In this document: positions 1 through 6,694 of the stretch, in pieces | How the letters are laid out: each line of letters starts with the position of its first letter | How positions within the stretch are numbered: position 1 is the stretch's first letter | DNA from: an uncultured Bacilli bacterium | Lineage (GTDB): Bacteria; Bacillota_I; Bacilli_A; RF39; UBA660 | DNA: 12,691 nt | Assembly (NCBI GenBank): GCA_947632295.1 | Contig: CANROQ010000011.1 | Location: 1 to 12,691, forward strand | Reading direction: 5' to 3' | Position numbers and translations under genes: made by a program | Notes under the pieces: generated by a model | The model's database searches: none | Told to the model about the DNA's origin: nothing | What the model saw: only the letters and a program-made list of their open reading frames with translations

Positions 1-1929
1 TATAGTGAATTTTCTTATAAATTAGTTAATCATAATAAAATGAAAAAAAATAAAAAATTATTAATCGAAGAATTAGGAATCGATTTAACGAAAAAAGCTT
101 TAAATGGTGAGTTAGATCCTGTCATAGGTCGTGATCAAGAAATAAAAAGAGTTTTAGAAATACTTTCACGTCGTACTAAAAATAATCCATTATTAATAGG
201 TGAAGCCGGGGTTGGCAAGACTGCCATTGTTGAAGAATTGAGTAAAATGATTGCAAGTGGCGATGTACCTCTATCTTTAAAAAATAAGCGTATTATTAGT
301 TTAGATATGGCAACTACTGTTGCAGGTACAAAATATCGTGGCGAATTTGAAGAAAGAATTCGTAAAATTTTAAAAGAAATTGAAGAAAATGATGATATAA
401 TTCTTTTTATTGATGAAATACATACTTTAGTTGGAGCAGGTGGAGCCGAAGGAGCAATCGATGCTTCAAATATTTTTAAGCCGGCTTTAGCACGTGGTAA
501 ATTAAGATGTATTGGTGCAACAACTATCGATGAATATAAAAAATTTATTGAAACTGATGGGGCATTAGAACGTCGTTTTCAAAAAGTTTTAGTTGAAATA
601 CCAAATCGGCAAACAGTTAAAGATATTTTAATGAAACTAAAAGGTATTTACGAAAAATTTCATTTAGTTGAAATTAGCGAAGAAATCATAGATTTAATTA
701 TTGATTTATCCGAAAAATATATTTATGATAGAAATCAACCTGATAAGGCTATCGATTTACTTGATGAAGTTGCCGCTAAAGTCAGTCTAACTGAAAGCAG
801 AGAATTTAAAAAATATAATAGTTTAAATAAAGAATTACAAGAAATTTTAAAGCAAAAAAATAAGGCTATCATCGATAGTAAATTTGATGAGGCTGCTATT
901 TATAAAGAAAAAGAAAATATCTTGATGGATAAAATCAATAAATTAGAATTAACACTTTATAAAAAAGACAAATATAATATTGTTACTAAGGAAGATGTGG
1001 CTAAAGTTATAAATATCAAAACGAAAATACCTGTTTATGAGTTATTAAGTGACAATATTTCAGCTATTGAGCATTTAGAAAGTGATCTTAAAAATAGTAT
1101 AATTGGTCAGACTCACGCTATTGAAAGTGCTCTAAAAATTGCCAAAAGAATTAAATTGGGCTTCAATGATGAAAATAGATGCTATGCAATGCTTTTTTGT
1201 GGTCCAACTGGTGTTGGTAAAACTAATTTGGCGAAAACATTTGGTGAAAATTTAGTAGGGGTTGAAAATGTTATCAAATTAGATATGGGCGAATATTCAG
1301 AGAGCCATTCCATCAGTAAAATTATTGGTGCACCTCCAGGCTATGTAGGATATTCCGATAATAAAAATGTTTTAGAAGCAATTCGTAATAAGCCATATTC
1401 TGTTTTAATATTAGATGAAATAGAAAAAGCGGCACCTAGTATTATCAATTTATTTTTTCAAATTTTAGATGATGGTAAAATTAAAGATTCGGCTGGTAGA
1501 GTCGTTAGATTTGATAATGTAACAATTATTATGACATCTAATATAGGTTTTAATGATATTGAAATAGGTTTTAATAAATCAAATAACGATGTCGTTTTAA
1601 CTAAATTGAAAGAGTATTTTTCACTTCCTTTTATAAATAGAATTGATAATACCATAATTTTTAATAAACTAACTTATGATAATATTTATACGATTACTTT
1701 AAAAAAATTAGATCATTTAAAAGAAAAATATGCGCGAAAAAATATCAAATTAAGATTTTCTAAAAATTTAGTCGATGATATTGTTAAAGAAGCAAATTTT
1801 GAAGAATTTGGAGCAAGAAAAATTGATAAAATCATAAAAGATACCGTGGAAAATCAAATAATTGAAAAAATTATTGATGGCAAGACAAGTATTTTTATAA
1901 AACACAATTTTGAAAAAAGTGCAGTATAG
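1..1929 (+). CDS. clpC: ClpC-type AAA+ unfoldase, 5' end outside window
   Basis: ATP-driven Hsp100 unfoldase, expected to feed substrates to ClpP in the cytoplasm. The frame is open from base 1, the ATG at 40 has no ribosome site, and the usual N-terminal repeat domain is missing, so I read this as a partial gene whose start lies upstream. Numbering from the ATG at 40: first AAA module with Walker A GEAGVGKT (54-61), pore loop KYRG (98-101), Walker B ILFIDE (121-126) and arginine residues ERR (177-179). A short middle domain at about 260-300 resembles a UVR motif (KFDEAAIYKEKE), typical of ClpC and unlike the long ClpB coiled coil. The second module has Walker A GPTGVGKT (388-395), pore loop GYVG (434-437) and Walker B VLILDE (455-460). 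IGF at 509-511 sits where the ClpP-docking tripeptide is expected. ClpC versus another ClpA-like paralogue cannot be settled without the N-domain. The stop lies in the loop of a terminator hairpin. Confidence 0.9.
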   Translation, partial: YSEFSYKLVNHNKMKKNKKLLIEELGIDLTKKALNGELDPVIGRDQEIKRVLEILSRRTKNNPLLIGEAGVGKTAIVEELSKMIASGDVPLSLKNKRIISLDMATTVAGTKYRGEFEERIRKILKEIEENDDIILFIDEIHTLVGAGGAEGAIDASNIFKPALARGKLRCIGATTIDEYKKFIETDGALERRFQKVLVEIPNRQTVKDILMKLKGIYEKFHLVEISEEIIDLIIDLSEKYIYDRNQPDKAIDLLDEVAAKVSLTESREFKKYNSLNKELQEILKQKNKAIIDSKFDEAAIYKEKENILMDKINKLELTLYKKDKYNIVTKEDVAKVINIKTKIPVYELLSDNISAIEHLESDLKNSIIGQTHAIESALKIAKRIKLGFNDENRCYAMLFCGPTGVGKTNLAKTFGENLVGVENVIKLDMGEYSESHSISKIIGAPPGYVGYSDNKNVLEAIRNKPYSVLILDEIEKAAPSIINLFFQILDDGKIKDSAGRVVRFDNVTIIMTSNIGFNDIEIGFNKSNNDVVLTKLKEYFSLPFINRIDNTIIFNKLTYDNIYTITLKKLDHLKEKYARKNIKLRFSKNLVDDIVKEANFEEFGARKIDKIIKDTVENQIIEKIIDGKTSIFIKHNFEKSAV

Positions 1930-1940
1930 ACTTTTTTTTT
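1913..1940 (+). terminator. Intrinsic terminator over the clpC stop codon
   Basis: AAAAAAGT (1913-1920) can pair with ACTTTTTT (1930-1937), followed by more T. The clpC stop TAG (1927-1929) lies in the loop. The stem is almost all A-U, so termination is probably only moderate. Confidence 0.5.
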
Positions 1941-1951
1941 TAATTTTTTTA

Positions 1952-1960
1952 TGATACAAT
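1952..1960 (+). promoter_or_regulatory. Extended -10 promoter element for the 272-residue gene
   Basis: TGATACAAT is an extended -10 (TGn-TACAAT). The region at -35 is only a T-run. The predicted start of transcription is near 1967, so the mRNA would begin essentially at the ribosome site GGTGAG (1968-1973). Confidence 0.45.
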
Positions 1961-1975
1961 TATTACGGTGAGAGT

Positions 1976-2794
1976 ATGATTGATATGAACCATATTAGAG
2001 AAAGTCTTAATAAAAATAACAATATTAGTACTGAAGTTAAAGATAATCTTATGGAATTAGTAAATATTTTTAATTCTAAATTTCCTAATGTTGATTTGCA
2101 AAATTTACAAGACCGATTAGGTGGTTTAAATATAACGTCAGGTAGTAAGTATGCTTATAAGGAAATTTCTAATTATAATCCAGTTAATAATACACTTATT
2201 TTAAATATGGAAGAATTACAAAAAGATTATGATATGAAACATATTATGATGTGTGCAACTTTGGATATGATTACTGCTAAAGATAATATGGTTGGTTTTA
2301 ATAAAGATAAAAATTTAGTTGCTCTTAATACTGGTTATCGTGAGATTTTAGCGAATAATTTAGTTGGTAATGATAGCGATATAGAATATCATACGGATGA
2401 AGTTATCATGACTAATTTGATTGCGAATATGATTGGTAATGATATAATGTTTAAGTCGTATTTTACTAATGATGAAAATTTAATTACTAAAGTATTAGAA
2501 AATGCTGGACTTATGGATAAAATTATACCTGATATGAATTTTAATTATTATAATCAAAATAGTAGTAATTTGGCCCAAACACTTTTAGAATTAGAAAAAA
2601 TTAGTTTAAATAATGGAACATATCAACAAATGGCTGGATTATTTGAAAGAGAAATACCATCTAGTAAATGTTTTAAGGATGATAATCATAAAGAAATAGA
2701 TAACTTTATAACATTTAATCAAAATATGAAAAAAGCGATAAGACCAATGGAAGTTGAAGATAATTTAGAGGAAATTCATAATATAAAAATGTAG
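1976..2794 (+). CDS. Hypothetical protein, possible inactive zincin-like fold
   Basis: Soluble-looking 272-residue protein with no signal peptide or membrane segment. The start ATG at 1976 is favoured because GGTGA (1968-1972) places it correctly when aligned to the full anti-Shine-Dalgarno sequence; an in-frame ATG at 1985 is the alternative. I do not recognise a named family. The arrangement of residues 85-165 resembles small Bacillota zincin proteins with HELLHM, then a GF turn, then LNEGxTE, then a helix ending in ..YF. Here the corresponding stretches read CATLDM (93-98), VGF (106-108), LNTGYRE (117-123) and SYF (161-163), so each expected catalytic or metal-binding residue is replaced. 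If correct, this is a pseudo-peptidase; that is inference from pattern memory. The gene is monocistronic, with its own -10 element and a strong terminator, and there is no evidence that it belongs to the bacteriocin operon downstream. Confidence 0.75.
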   Translation: MIDMNHIRESLNKNNNISTEVKDNLMELVNIFNSKFPNVDLQNLQDRLGGLNITSGSKYAYKEISNYNPVNNTLILNMEELQKDYDMKHIMMCATLDMITAKDNMVGFNKDKNLVALNTGYREILANNLVGNDSDIEYHTDEVIMTNLIANMIGNDIMFKSYFTNDENLITKVLENAGLMDKIIPDMNFNYYNQNSSNLAQTLLELEKISLNNGTYQQMAGLFEREIPSSKCFKDDNHKEIDNFITFNQNMKKAIRPMEVEDNLEEIHNIKM

Positions 2795-2814
2795 AAATAT
2801 ATTGTATAAATAGG

Positions 2815-2852
2815 AAAAATCAAAAAAAAATAAATTTTTTTGATTTTTTTTT
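2815..2852 (+). terminator. Strong, potentially bidirectional intrinsic terminator
   Basis: A perfect 14-bp inverted repeat: AAAAATC plus seven A (2815-2828) pairs with seven T plus GATTTTT (2835-2848). The loop is AATAAA and T residues continue to 2852. It insulates the upstream gene from the bacteriocin operon. Because the stem is A/T-flanked on both sides it could also act on the minus strand. Confidence 0.85.
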
Positions 2853-2897
2853 AAATTTTAAAAGGGATTATTATTTCTTTTGTCGTATGTTTATAGT

Positions 2898-2907
2898 AAG
2901 GAGGTGA
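2898..2907 (+). promoter_or_regulatory. Near-perfect Shine-Dalgarno site of the exporter gene
   Basis: AAGGAGGTGA complements the 16S rRNA 3' end almost fully, with GGAGG ending 7 nt before the ATG at 2912. It is the strongest ribosome site in the window and fixes the start. I found no convincing promoter between the terminator at 2852 and this site. Confidence 0.85.
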
Positions 2908-2911
2908 GATA

Positions 2912-5005
2912 ATGTTAAAAAAATATCCATTTGTTAAACAAACTGGTCTTAAAGATTGTGGTGTAGCATGTTTACAAATGATTATAAAATATTATCAAGG
3001 TTATATTAGCATTAGGCAGTTACAAGAAATGACAAAGACTACTAAAAATGGCACAACTGCTTATCATTTAATTGAAGCTTTAAATCAAATTGGTTTTTCT
3101 GCTAAAGGTTTTAAAGCAACAATCGATGATATAAATAAACAAAATATGATTTTACCGTGTATTGCCAATGTTACTATAGATAATACCTATAATCATTATA
3201 TAGTTATTTATGAAATCGATTATAAAAATAAAAAATTGACGATAGCTGATCCAGCCGAAAAAATCAAAAAAATTTCATATATTGAATTCTCACAAATTTG
3301 GAATAATGTCTTTTTATTCATGTATCCCATTAAAAAAATCCCCTTATATACTAAAGAACAAAAGGCATTAAAATTCCTAATTTCTTCTTTATCCATAAAT
3401 AAAAAATTAATTACTAGTATTATATTCCTTTCTATTGCGTATGCATTTTACTCCGTTACTAGTTCATATTATTTTAAATTTATTGGTGATGGGCTCATAT
3501 TAACTAGTTCTAAAAGTTATTTAATTATAATTTTTATAGTATTCACATCCTTTACTTTTTTTAAGTTGTTATCAGATTTTTTTCGCAATCAGTTACTAGT
3601 TTATTTGAATGAAAAGACCGAGTTAATTTTAACAAATAGTATTTTTAAAAGCATTATTTTGCTTCCGTATAATTATTATCGTAATCATACAACTGGTGAA
3701 ATTACATCGCGAATTAATGATTTAGGTAAAGTTAGAGAAATGATAAGTAAGGTTATAATTTTTGTTTTTGTAGATTTACCTCTAGCGTTACTATCTTGCG
3801 TTTTACTTTTTTTAATAAGTAAAGATCTATTCTTTATTACACTCATTATCTTTTTCTTATATGTTTTACTATCATTAATATTTATTCCAATATTTAGTCG
3901 TCATATCGATAAAGTTCAACAACAAAAAGCGGAATATAATTCTTATATGGTTGAGAGTATTAGTGGCTTTGAAAGTGTCAAAGGAATAGGTATAGAAAAT
4001 TTAGTCATGAATAAATTTGAAGGAAAGTTTATACAATTTTTAAATGGAATTTTCAATTTTGATATTTTATATAATATTCAAAATTTTATTAAAGAATTTA
4101 TTTGTGATATTGGTTCTATAGTTATTATTTTTATTGGCAGTTTATTAATAGCCGAAGAAAAAATGTCTCTTGGCAGTTTACTATTTTTTAATTCCTTGCT
4201 TTCTTATTTTTTACTTCCATTTAAGAATATATTAGAATTTGGCATTCTTTTTAAAGAAGCACATATATCTTTGAAACGTGTTTTTGAAATTGTTGAAGCA
4301 AATTCTTTAGAAGGAAATATTACAAAAAATATCGATGGTGTAATCGAATTTAAAAATTTGAATTATAGTTATGATGACCGCAGCTATGTATTAAAAAAAA
4401 TAAATTTAAAGATAGAACCACGTGAAAAAATTATGATTATTGGTGATAGTGGTAGTGGAAAAAGTACTCTAATGAAACTAATGTTGCGTTATTATAAATG
4501 TAATCGTAATCAAATTATGCTCGATAATATCGACATTAATGATTATAAAGTAGAATCTCTAAAAAAAGATATAGTCTACCTTTCTCAAAACGAAACATTG
4601 TTTACGGATACTTTGTATAATAATATTGATTTAGAAAATACAAATAATTATGAAAAATTTACGGAATTGGCTAAAATGTGTTATGTTGATGAAATCGTTA
4701 AAGATAAAAATGTTGGTTATAATTTTTTATTAGAAGAAAACGGTTTTAATTTATCAGGTGGCGAAAGACAAAGAATTATTTTAGCACGAGCCTTAATGCG
4801 TGATTTTAAAATATTAATAGTAGATGAAGGATTAAATCAAGTAGATATTAGTTTAGAAAGGAAAATTCTTAAAAATATTTTGTCAAAATATCATGATAAA
4901 ACAATAATTTTTATATCACATCGTATGGAGAATATGGATTTATTTAATCGTTTGATAGAATTTTCTAATCATAAAATAAAAAAGGATGTATGTAAAAGTG
5001 TTTGA
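2912..5005 (+). CDS. Peptidase-containing ABC transporter (bacteriocin exporter, C39)
   Basis: Membrane protein that should cleave double-glycine leaders and export the core peptides; it fits the LcnC/ComA/PCAT family (697 residues, normal length). Residues 1-140 form the C39 cysteine peptidase: DCGVAC with catalytic Cys16, His95 in NHYIVIY, and Asp113 in ADPA. Residues about 160-440 form the transmembrane domain with roughly six hydrophobic helices. The nucleotide-binding domain has Walker A GDSGSGKST (511-519), Q-loop Gln559, signature LSGGE (614-618), Walker B ILIVDE (634-639) and switch His670. All core catalytic residues are present. The Walker B/D-loop reads DEGLNQVD instead of the usual DEATSxLD, which is atypical. 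It is the first gene of the bacteriocin operon, overlaps the next gene, and stops with TGA. Its substrates are most likely the two precursors at 5435 and 5586. Confidence 0.95.
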   Translation: MLKKYPFVKQTGLKDCGVACLQMIIKYYQGYISIRQLQEMTKTTKNGTTAYHLIEALNQIGFSAKGFKATIDDINKQNMILPCIANVTIDNTYNHYIVIYEIDYKNKKLTIADPAEKIKKISYIEFSQIWNNVFLFMYPIKKIPLYTKEQKALKFLISSLSINKKLITSIIFLSIAYAFYSVTSSYYFKFIGDGLILTSSKSYLIIIFIVFTSFTFFKLLSDFFRNQLLVYLNEKTELILTNSIFKSIILLPYNYYRNHTTGEITSRINDLGKVREMISKVIIFVFVDLPLALLSCVLLFLISKDLFFITLIIFFLYVLLSLIFIPIFSRHIDKVQQQKAEYNSYMVESISGFESVKGIGIENLVMNKFEGKFIQFLNGIFNFDILYNIQNFIKEFICDIGSIVIIFIGSLLIAEEKMSLGSLLFFNSLLSYFLLPFKNILEFGILFKEAHISLKRVFEIVEANSLEGNITKNIDGVIEFKNLNYSYDDRSYVLKKINLKIEPREKIMIIGDSGSGKSTLMKLMLRYYKCNRNQIMLDNIDINDYKVESLKKDIVYLSQNETLFTDTLYNNIDLENTNNYEKFTELAKMCYVDEIVKDKNVGYNFLLEENGFNLSGGERQRIILARALMRDFKILIVDEGLNQVDISLERKILKNILSKYHDKTIIFISHRMENMDLFNRLIEFSNHKIKKDVCKSV

Positions 5006-5435
5006 TATTAATGACCTTAAAAATCAAGAGATTAATATGTTAAGAAAAGTCCCTTCTAAATTTTATTCATTTACTGTAATTATAATTATGACTATACTAA
5101 TCTTTATTATTGTAGGAAATTGTATATATTATTCAAAGTCGCAAAAATATGCTGCTACTATTATTTTACAAGGAAGTGATATATATTTTAATACCAATAT
5201 TTCATTTAAAACATTAAGTGAATTAGATGATTATAAACTGATAATTGAAAATAAAGAATATGATTTTAAACTTGTTAATTTTGAACAAAACAACAGTGAT
5301 AATAATTATAATATTACTTTTAAAGTAGATAATTTTAATGTGAGTGATGACAAATATATAATATTGAGTTTCAAGACAAAAAAGACAACATTGTTTAAAG
5401 AAATTTACGAAAAAATAAAGGAGGATTTGAATTAA
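4986..5435 (+). CDS. Minimal HlyD-like bacteriocin secretion accessory protein (putative)
   Basis: A 149-residue bitopic membrane protein: about 26 cytoplasmic residues, one membrane helix (about 27-48), then an extracytoplasmic, beta-rich domain. Position (directly after the exporter), the anchor near the N-terminus, and the C-terminal end (a beta strand ILSFKTKKTTLFKEI followed by a short helix) recall the first and last parts of the HlyD/LcnD accessory family. Those proteins usually have about 400-480 residues; the lipoyl and coiled-coil hairpin parts appear absent. That assignment is inference; an immunity role is the main alternative. The start is uncertain. ATG 4986 directly abuts AAAGG (no spacer) and overlaps the exporter by 20 nt. 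A GTG at 4998 would overlap by 8 nt with a long spacer. The stop TAA shares its last A with the next ATG (TAATG), indicating translational coupling. Confidence 0.8.
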   Translation: MYVKVFDINDLKNQEINMLRKVPSKFYSFTVIIIMTILIFIIVGNCIYYSKSQKYAATIILQGSDIYFNTNISFKTLSELDDYKLIIENKEYDFKLVNFEQNNSDNNYNITFKVDNFNVSDDKYIILSFKTKKTTLFKEIYEKIKEDLN

Positions 5436-5572
5436 TGAAAGAATTAGATAAGAAAGAATTAAAAGCAATTAATGGTGGAGGAATAGGTACTTGGCTATTA
5501 ATTGGCGGTGGCATTGTTTTTTTAATAGGCGTTATCGATGGTTATGTCCGTCCACTAGCGTGCAACAATTAG
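5435..5572 (+). CDS. Double-glycine bacteriocin precursor, peptide 1
   Basis: A 45-codon gene. The leader MKELDKKELKAINGG is a textbook double-glycine leader with the ELxxIxGG pattern, cleaved after Gly15 by C39 peptidases. The predicted 30-residue core is very hydrophobic and glycine-rich (GIGTWLLIGGG at 16-26). It then has a GxxxG motif (Gly32 to Gly36, GVIDG), an Arg-Pro at 39-40 and a single Cys at 43, two residues from the end. The core should be a membrane-active class II bacteriocin and resembles the small IDG-containing lactobin/cerein-type peptides (family recollection). The ribosome site AAAGGAGGA (5417-5425) is strong and about 10 nt from the ATG, and the ATG overlaps the preceding stop by one base. 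Low expected net charge contrasts with the cationic peptide 2, which fits a two-component pair. Confidence 0.9.
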   Translation: MKELDKKELKAINGGGIGTWLLIGGGIVFLIGVIDGYVRPLACNN

Positions 5573-5585
5573 AAAGGATGATTAT

Positions 5586-5744
5586 ATGATTCAATTAAAA
5601 AGAGCAGAATTATTAGAAATTTATGGTGGTAGTATTAATGGAACATTAATTAATGCGTTTGCAAGAGCCATTAATTCACTTTTAGATTTAGGTAGAAGTT
5701 TGGGTAATGCGATAAGAAGAATTGCATCAGGAAATTTATGTTAA
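5586..5744 (+). CDS. Double-glycine bacteriocin precursor, peptide 2
   Basis: A 52-codon gene. The leader MIQLKRAELLEIYGG has the ELxxIxGG pattern, with predicted cleavage after Gly15. The 37-residue core looks like an amphipathic cationic helix: SINGTLINAFAR at 16-27, LLDLGRSLGNAIRR at 32-45, and a terminal Cys52. It carries a GxxxG motif (Gly36 to Gly40), the hallmark by which class IIb two-peptide bacteriocins pair in membranes. The leader lacks the N-terminal Lys-rich opening of peptide 1 but keeps the recognition pattern. The ribosome site AAAGGA (5573-5578) is 7 nt before the ATG, and the gap to peptide 1 is 13 nt. Its last bases overlap the third peptide gene (ATGTTAA). Role as bacteriocin is strongly suggested by leader and exporter; pheromone activity is the alternative, but no sensor kinase is nearby. 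Confidence 0.88.
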   Translation: MIQLKRAELLEIYGGSINGTLINAFARAINSLLDLGRSLGNAIRRIASGNLC

Positions 5745-5908
5745 ATAATATTAAGACTAATAAACAATTCAAAATAATATTCGCAATATTTTTAACTTTA
5801 ATCGTTTGTCTATTTTGTGTACCTTTATTTCAAATTTTAATCGAAATAATTTCGAAAGCCGGTAGAATAGTTGGAACTTATATTAGATTATATTGTCAAA
5901 TTTGTTAA
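5738..5908 (+). CDS. Small membrane peptide with bacteriocin-like C-terminus, candidate immunity protein
   Basis: A 56-codon gene whose ATG overlaps the end of peptide 2 by 7 nt, so it is probably translated by coupling; no separate ribosome site is obvious. There is no double-glycine leader. Residues 1-12 are polar and basic, and 13-38 form one hydrophobic membrane segment with Cys24 and Cys27. The C-terminus GRIVGTYIRLYCQIC (42-56) matches the end of peptide 2: GRxxGxxIR is identical in both (Gly42/Arg43/Gly46/Ile49/Arg50 against Gly36/Arg37/Gly40/Ile43/Arg44), followed by a terminal Cys. In class IIb operons the gene next to the precursors usually encodes immunity, so a membrane-anchored mimic that binds the partner peptide is my preferred reading (inference). 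A third secreted component or a degenerate precursor is possible. Confidence 0.75.
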   Translation: MLNNIKTNKQFKIIFAIFLTLIVCLFCVPLFQILIEIISKAGRIVGTYIRLYCQIC

Positions 5909-5935
5909 AAAGAGAGAAAAAACTCTCTTTTTTTT
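5907..5935 (+). terminator. Strong intrinsic terminator ending the bacteriocin operon
   Basis: AAAAAGAGAG (5907-5916) pairs perfectly with CTCTCTTTTT (5923-5932), loop of six A, with a T-run to 5935. The stem starts inside the stop codon (5906-5908) of the third peptide gene. Confidence 0.9.
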
Positions 5936-5955
5936 AATTCTTTTTAAAAAATTTG

Positions 5956-5984
5956 TTGAAAAATAAACGCTTAAATGATATAAT
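5956..5984 (+). promoter_or_regulatory. Sigma-A promoter of rpsU-yqeY
   Basis: TTGAAA (5956-5961), a 17-nt spacer, and TATAAT (5979-5984) preceded by TGa (extended -10). This near-consensus promoter fits high expression of a ribosomal protein gene. Transcription should begin near 5991, just before the ribosome site AAGGGAGGGA. Confidence 0.8.
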
Positions 5985-6014
5985 AACACTAGTTTTAGAA
6001 GGGAGGGATACTAA

Positions 6015-6218
6015 ATGACAAAAGTTGTTGTCCATGATGGAAATGTTGATGGTGCAATTCGTGTACTAAAACAAAGAAATGCAAAAAGTGGCCTCCAAAA
6101 AGAAATTAGAGAAAGACAAGAAGGATTTTTAAAACCAGGAGTAAAACGTAGAAAAGCAAGAGAAGAAGCTATTAAAAATAGCCGTAAGAGAAATAGAGAA
6201 TATAATAGAGCCGCATAA
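6015..6218 (+). CDS. rpsU: 30S ribosomal protein S21
   Basis: A small basic protein of the 30S subunit (67 residues, normal length), acting near the mRNA exit region in translation initiation. The N-terminus MTKVVVHDGNVDGAIRVLKQ has the family's DGNVDGAIRxLK pattern, followed by a long, Arg/Lys-rich helical tail (KRRKAREEA, then NSRKRNREYNR). The start is supported by a strong site, AAGGGAGGGA (5999-6008), 6 nt before the ATG. The rpsU-yqeY order is widely conserved in Bacillota. An Arg-rich reading frame on the opposite strand is a composition artefact. Confidence 0.97.
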   Translation: MTKVVVHDGNVDGAIRVLKQRNAKSGLQKEIRERQEGFLKPGVKRRKAREEAIKNSRKRNREYNRAA

Positions 6219-6229
6219 CGTGGCTTTTT
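6209..6229 (+). terminator. Weak attenuator between rpsU and yqeY
   Basis: AGCCGC (6209-6214) pairs with GTGGCT (6220-6225) with one G-U pair. The loop ATAAC contains the rpsU stop, and five T follow (6225-6229). The short stem and T-run suggest partial termination, which would lower yqeY relative to rpsU. Confidence 0.5.
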
Positions 6230-6250
6230 ATTAAGGAAAGGAAAAAAACT

Positions 6251-6694
6251 ATGAGAGAGCAAATATTAGAAGATTTAAAAGCAGCAATGAAAGCCCAAGA
6301 AAAAGATAAGTTATCAGTTATTAGAATGATAAAAGGTGCTATTCAAATGGAAGAATTAAATAAAAAGCATCAATTATCTGATGATGAAGTAATCAGTATT
6401 ATTGCTAAACAAATTAAATCTAGAAAAGAAGCAATTGTGGAATTTGAAAAGGCCAATCGCACTGATTTAGTAGATCAAAATAAACATGAGATTGAAATTT
6501 TAAATACCTATATGCCTGAACAATTAAGTGAAGAAGAAATAATTAAAGTTATAGATGAAGCCTTCGCTAAAATCAATCCAACATCTGAACGTGATATGGG
6601 AAAAATCATTGGTTCGATTTCACCTAGTCTAAAAGGTAAAGCAGATATGGGATTAGTTAGTAAACTTGTAAAGGAAAAATTAAGTAACTTATAG
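6251..6694 (+). CDS. yqeY: GatB/YqeY domain-containing protein
   Basis: A 147-residue cytoplasmic protein of the YqeY family, at its usual full length. It consists of the helical domain also found at the C-terminus of the amidotransferase subunit GatB, where it binds tRNA. The physiological role of stand-alone YqeY is not settled. Recognisable family features include the opening REQILEDLKAAMKAQEKDKL, the segment VIRMIKGAIQ (about 24-33), LNTYMPEQLSEEE (about 84-96) and a glycine-containing end, RDMGKIIGSISPSLKGKADM. It follows rpsU by 32 nt, with ribosome site AAGGAAAGGAAA (6233-6244) before the ATG. A partial attenuator lies between the two genes and a clear terminator follows, so rpsU-yqeY forms a two-gene unit. 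Confidence 0.95.
   Translation: MREQILEDLKAAMKAQEKDKLSVIRMIKGAIQMEELNKKHQLSDDEVISIIAKQIKSRKEAIVEFEKANRTDLVDQNKHEIEILNTYMPEQLSEEEIIKVIDEAFAKINPTSERDMGKIIGSISPSLKGKADMGLVSKLVKEKLSNL

Noticed and set aside
1458..1959. Minus-strand open frames within the clpC end
   Set aside because: They overlap conserved AAA+ coding sequence in the opposite direction and have no start signals.
2892..2897. TATAGT as the -10 of the bacteriocin operon
   Set aside because: Transcription would start within the Shine-Dalgarno site and there is no -35 at 17 nt. The true promoter is unresolved.
5223..5468. Minus-strand open frame across the accessory gene and peptide 1
   Set aside because: Low-complexity Ile/Phe/Tyr-rich product from AT-rich DNA, no ribosome site, and the + strand genes have clear coding evidence.
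5435..5744. GG-leader peptides as quorum-sensing pheromones or as lanthipeptide/sactipeptide precursors
   Set aside because: No histidine kinase/response regulator, LanM/LanB-C or radical SAM gene is in the window, and each core has only one Cys. Pheromone activity cannot be excluded from outside the window.
6011..6262. Antisense open frame across rpsU
   Set aside because: It is the mirror of an Arg/Lys-rich coding sequence, has no ribosome site or promoter, and the protein is low-complexity and resembles no family.
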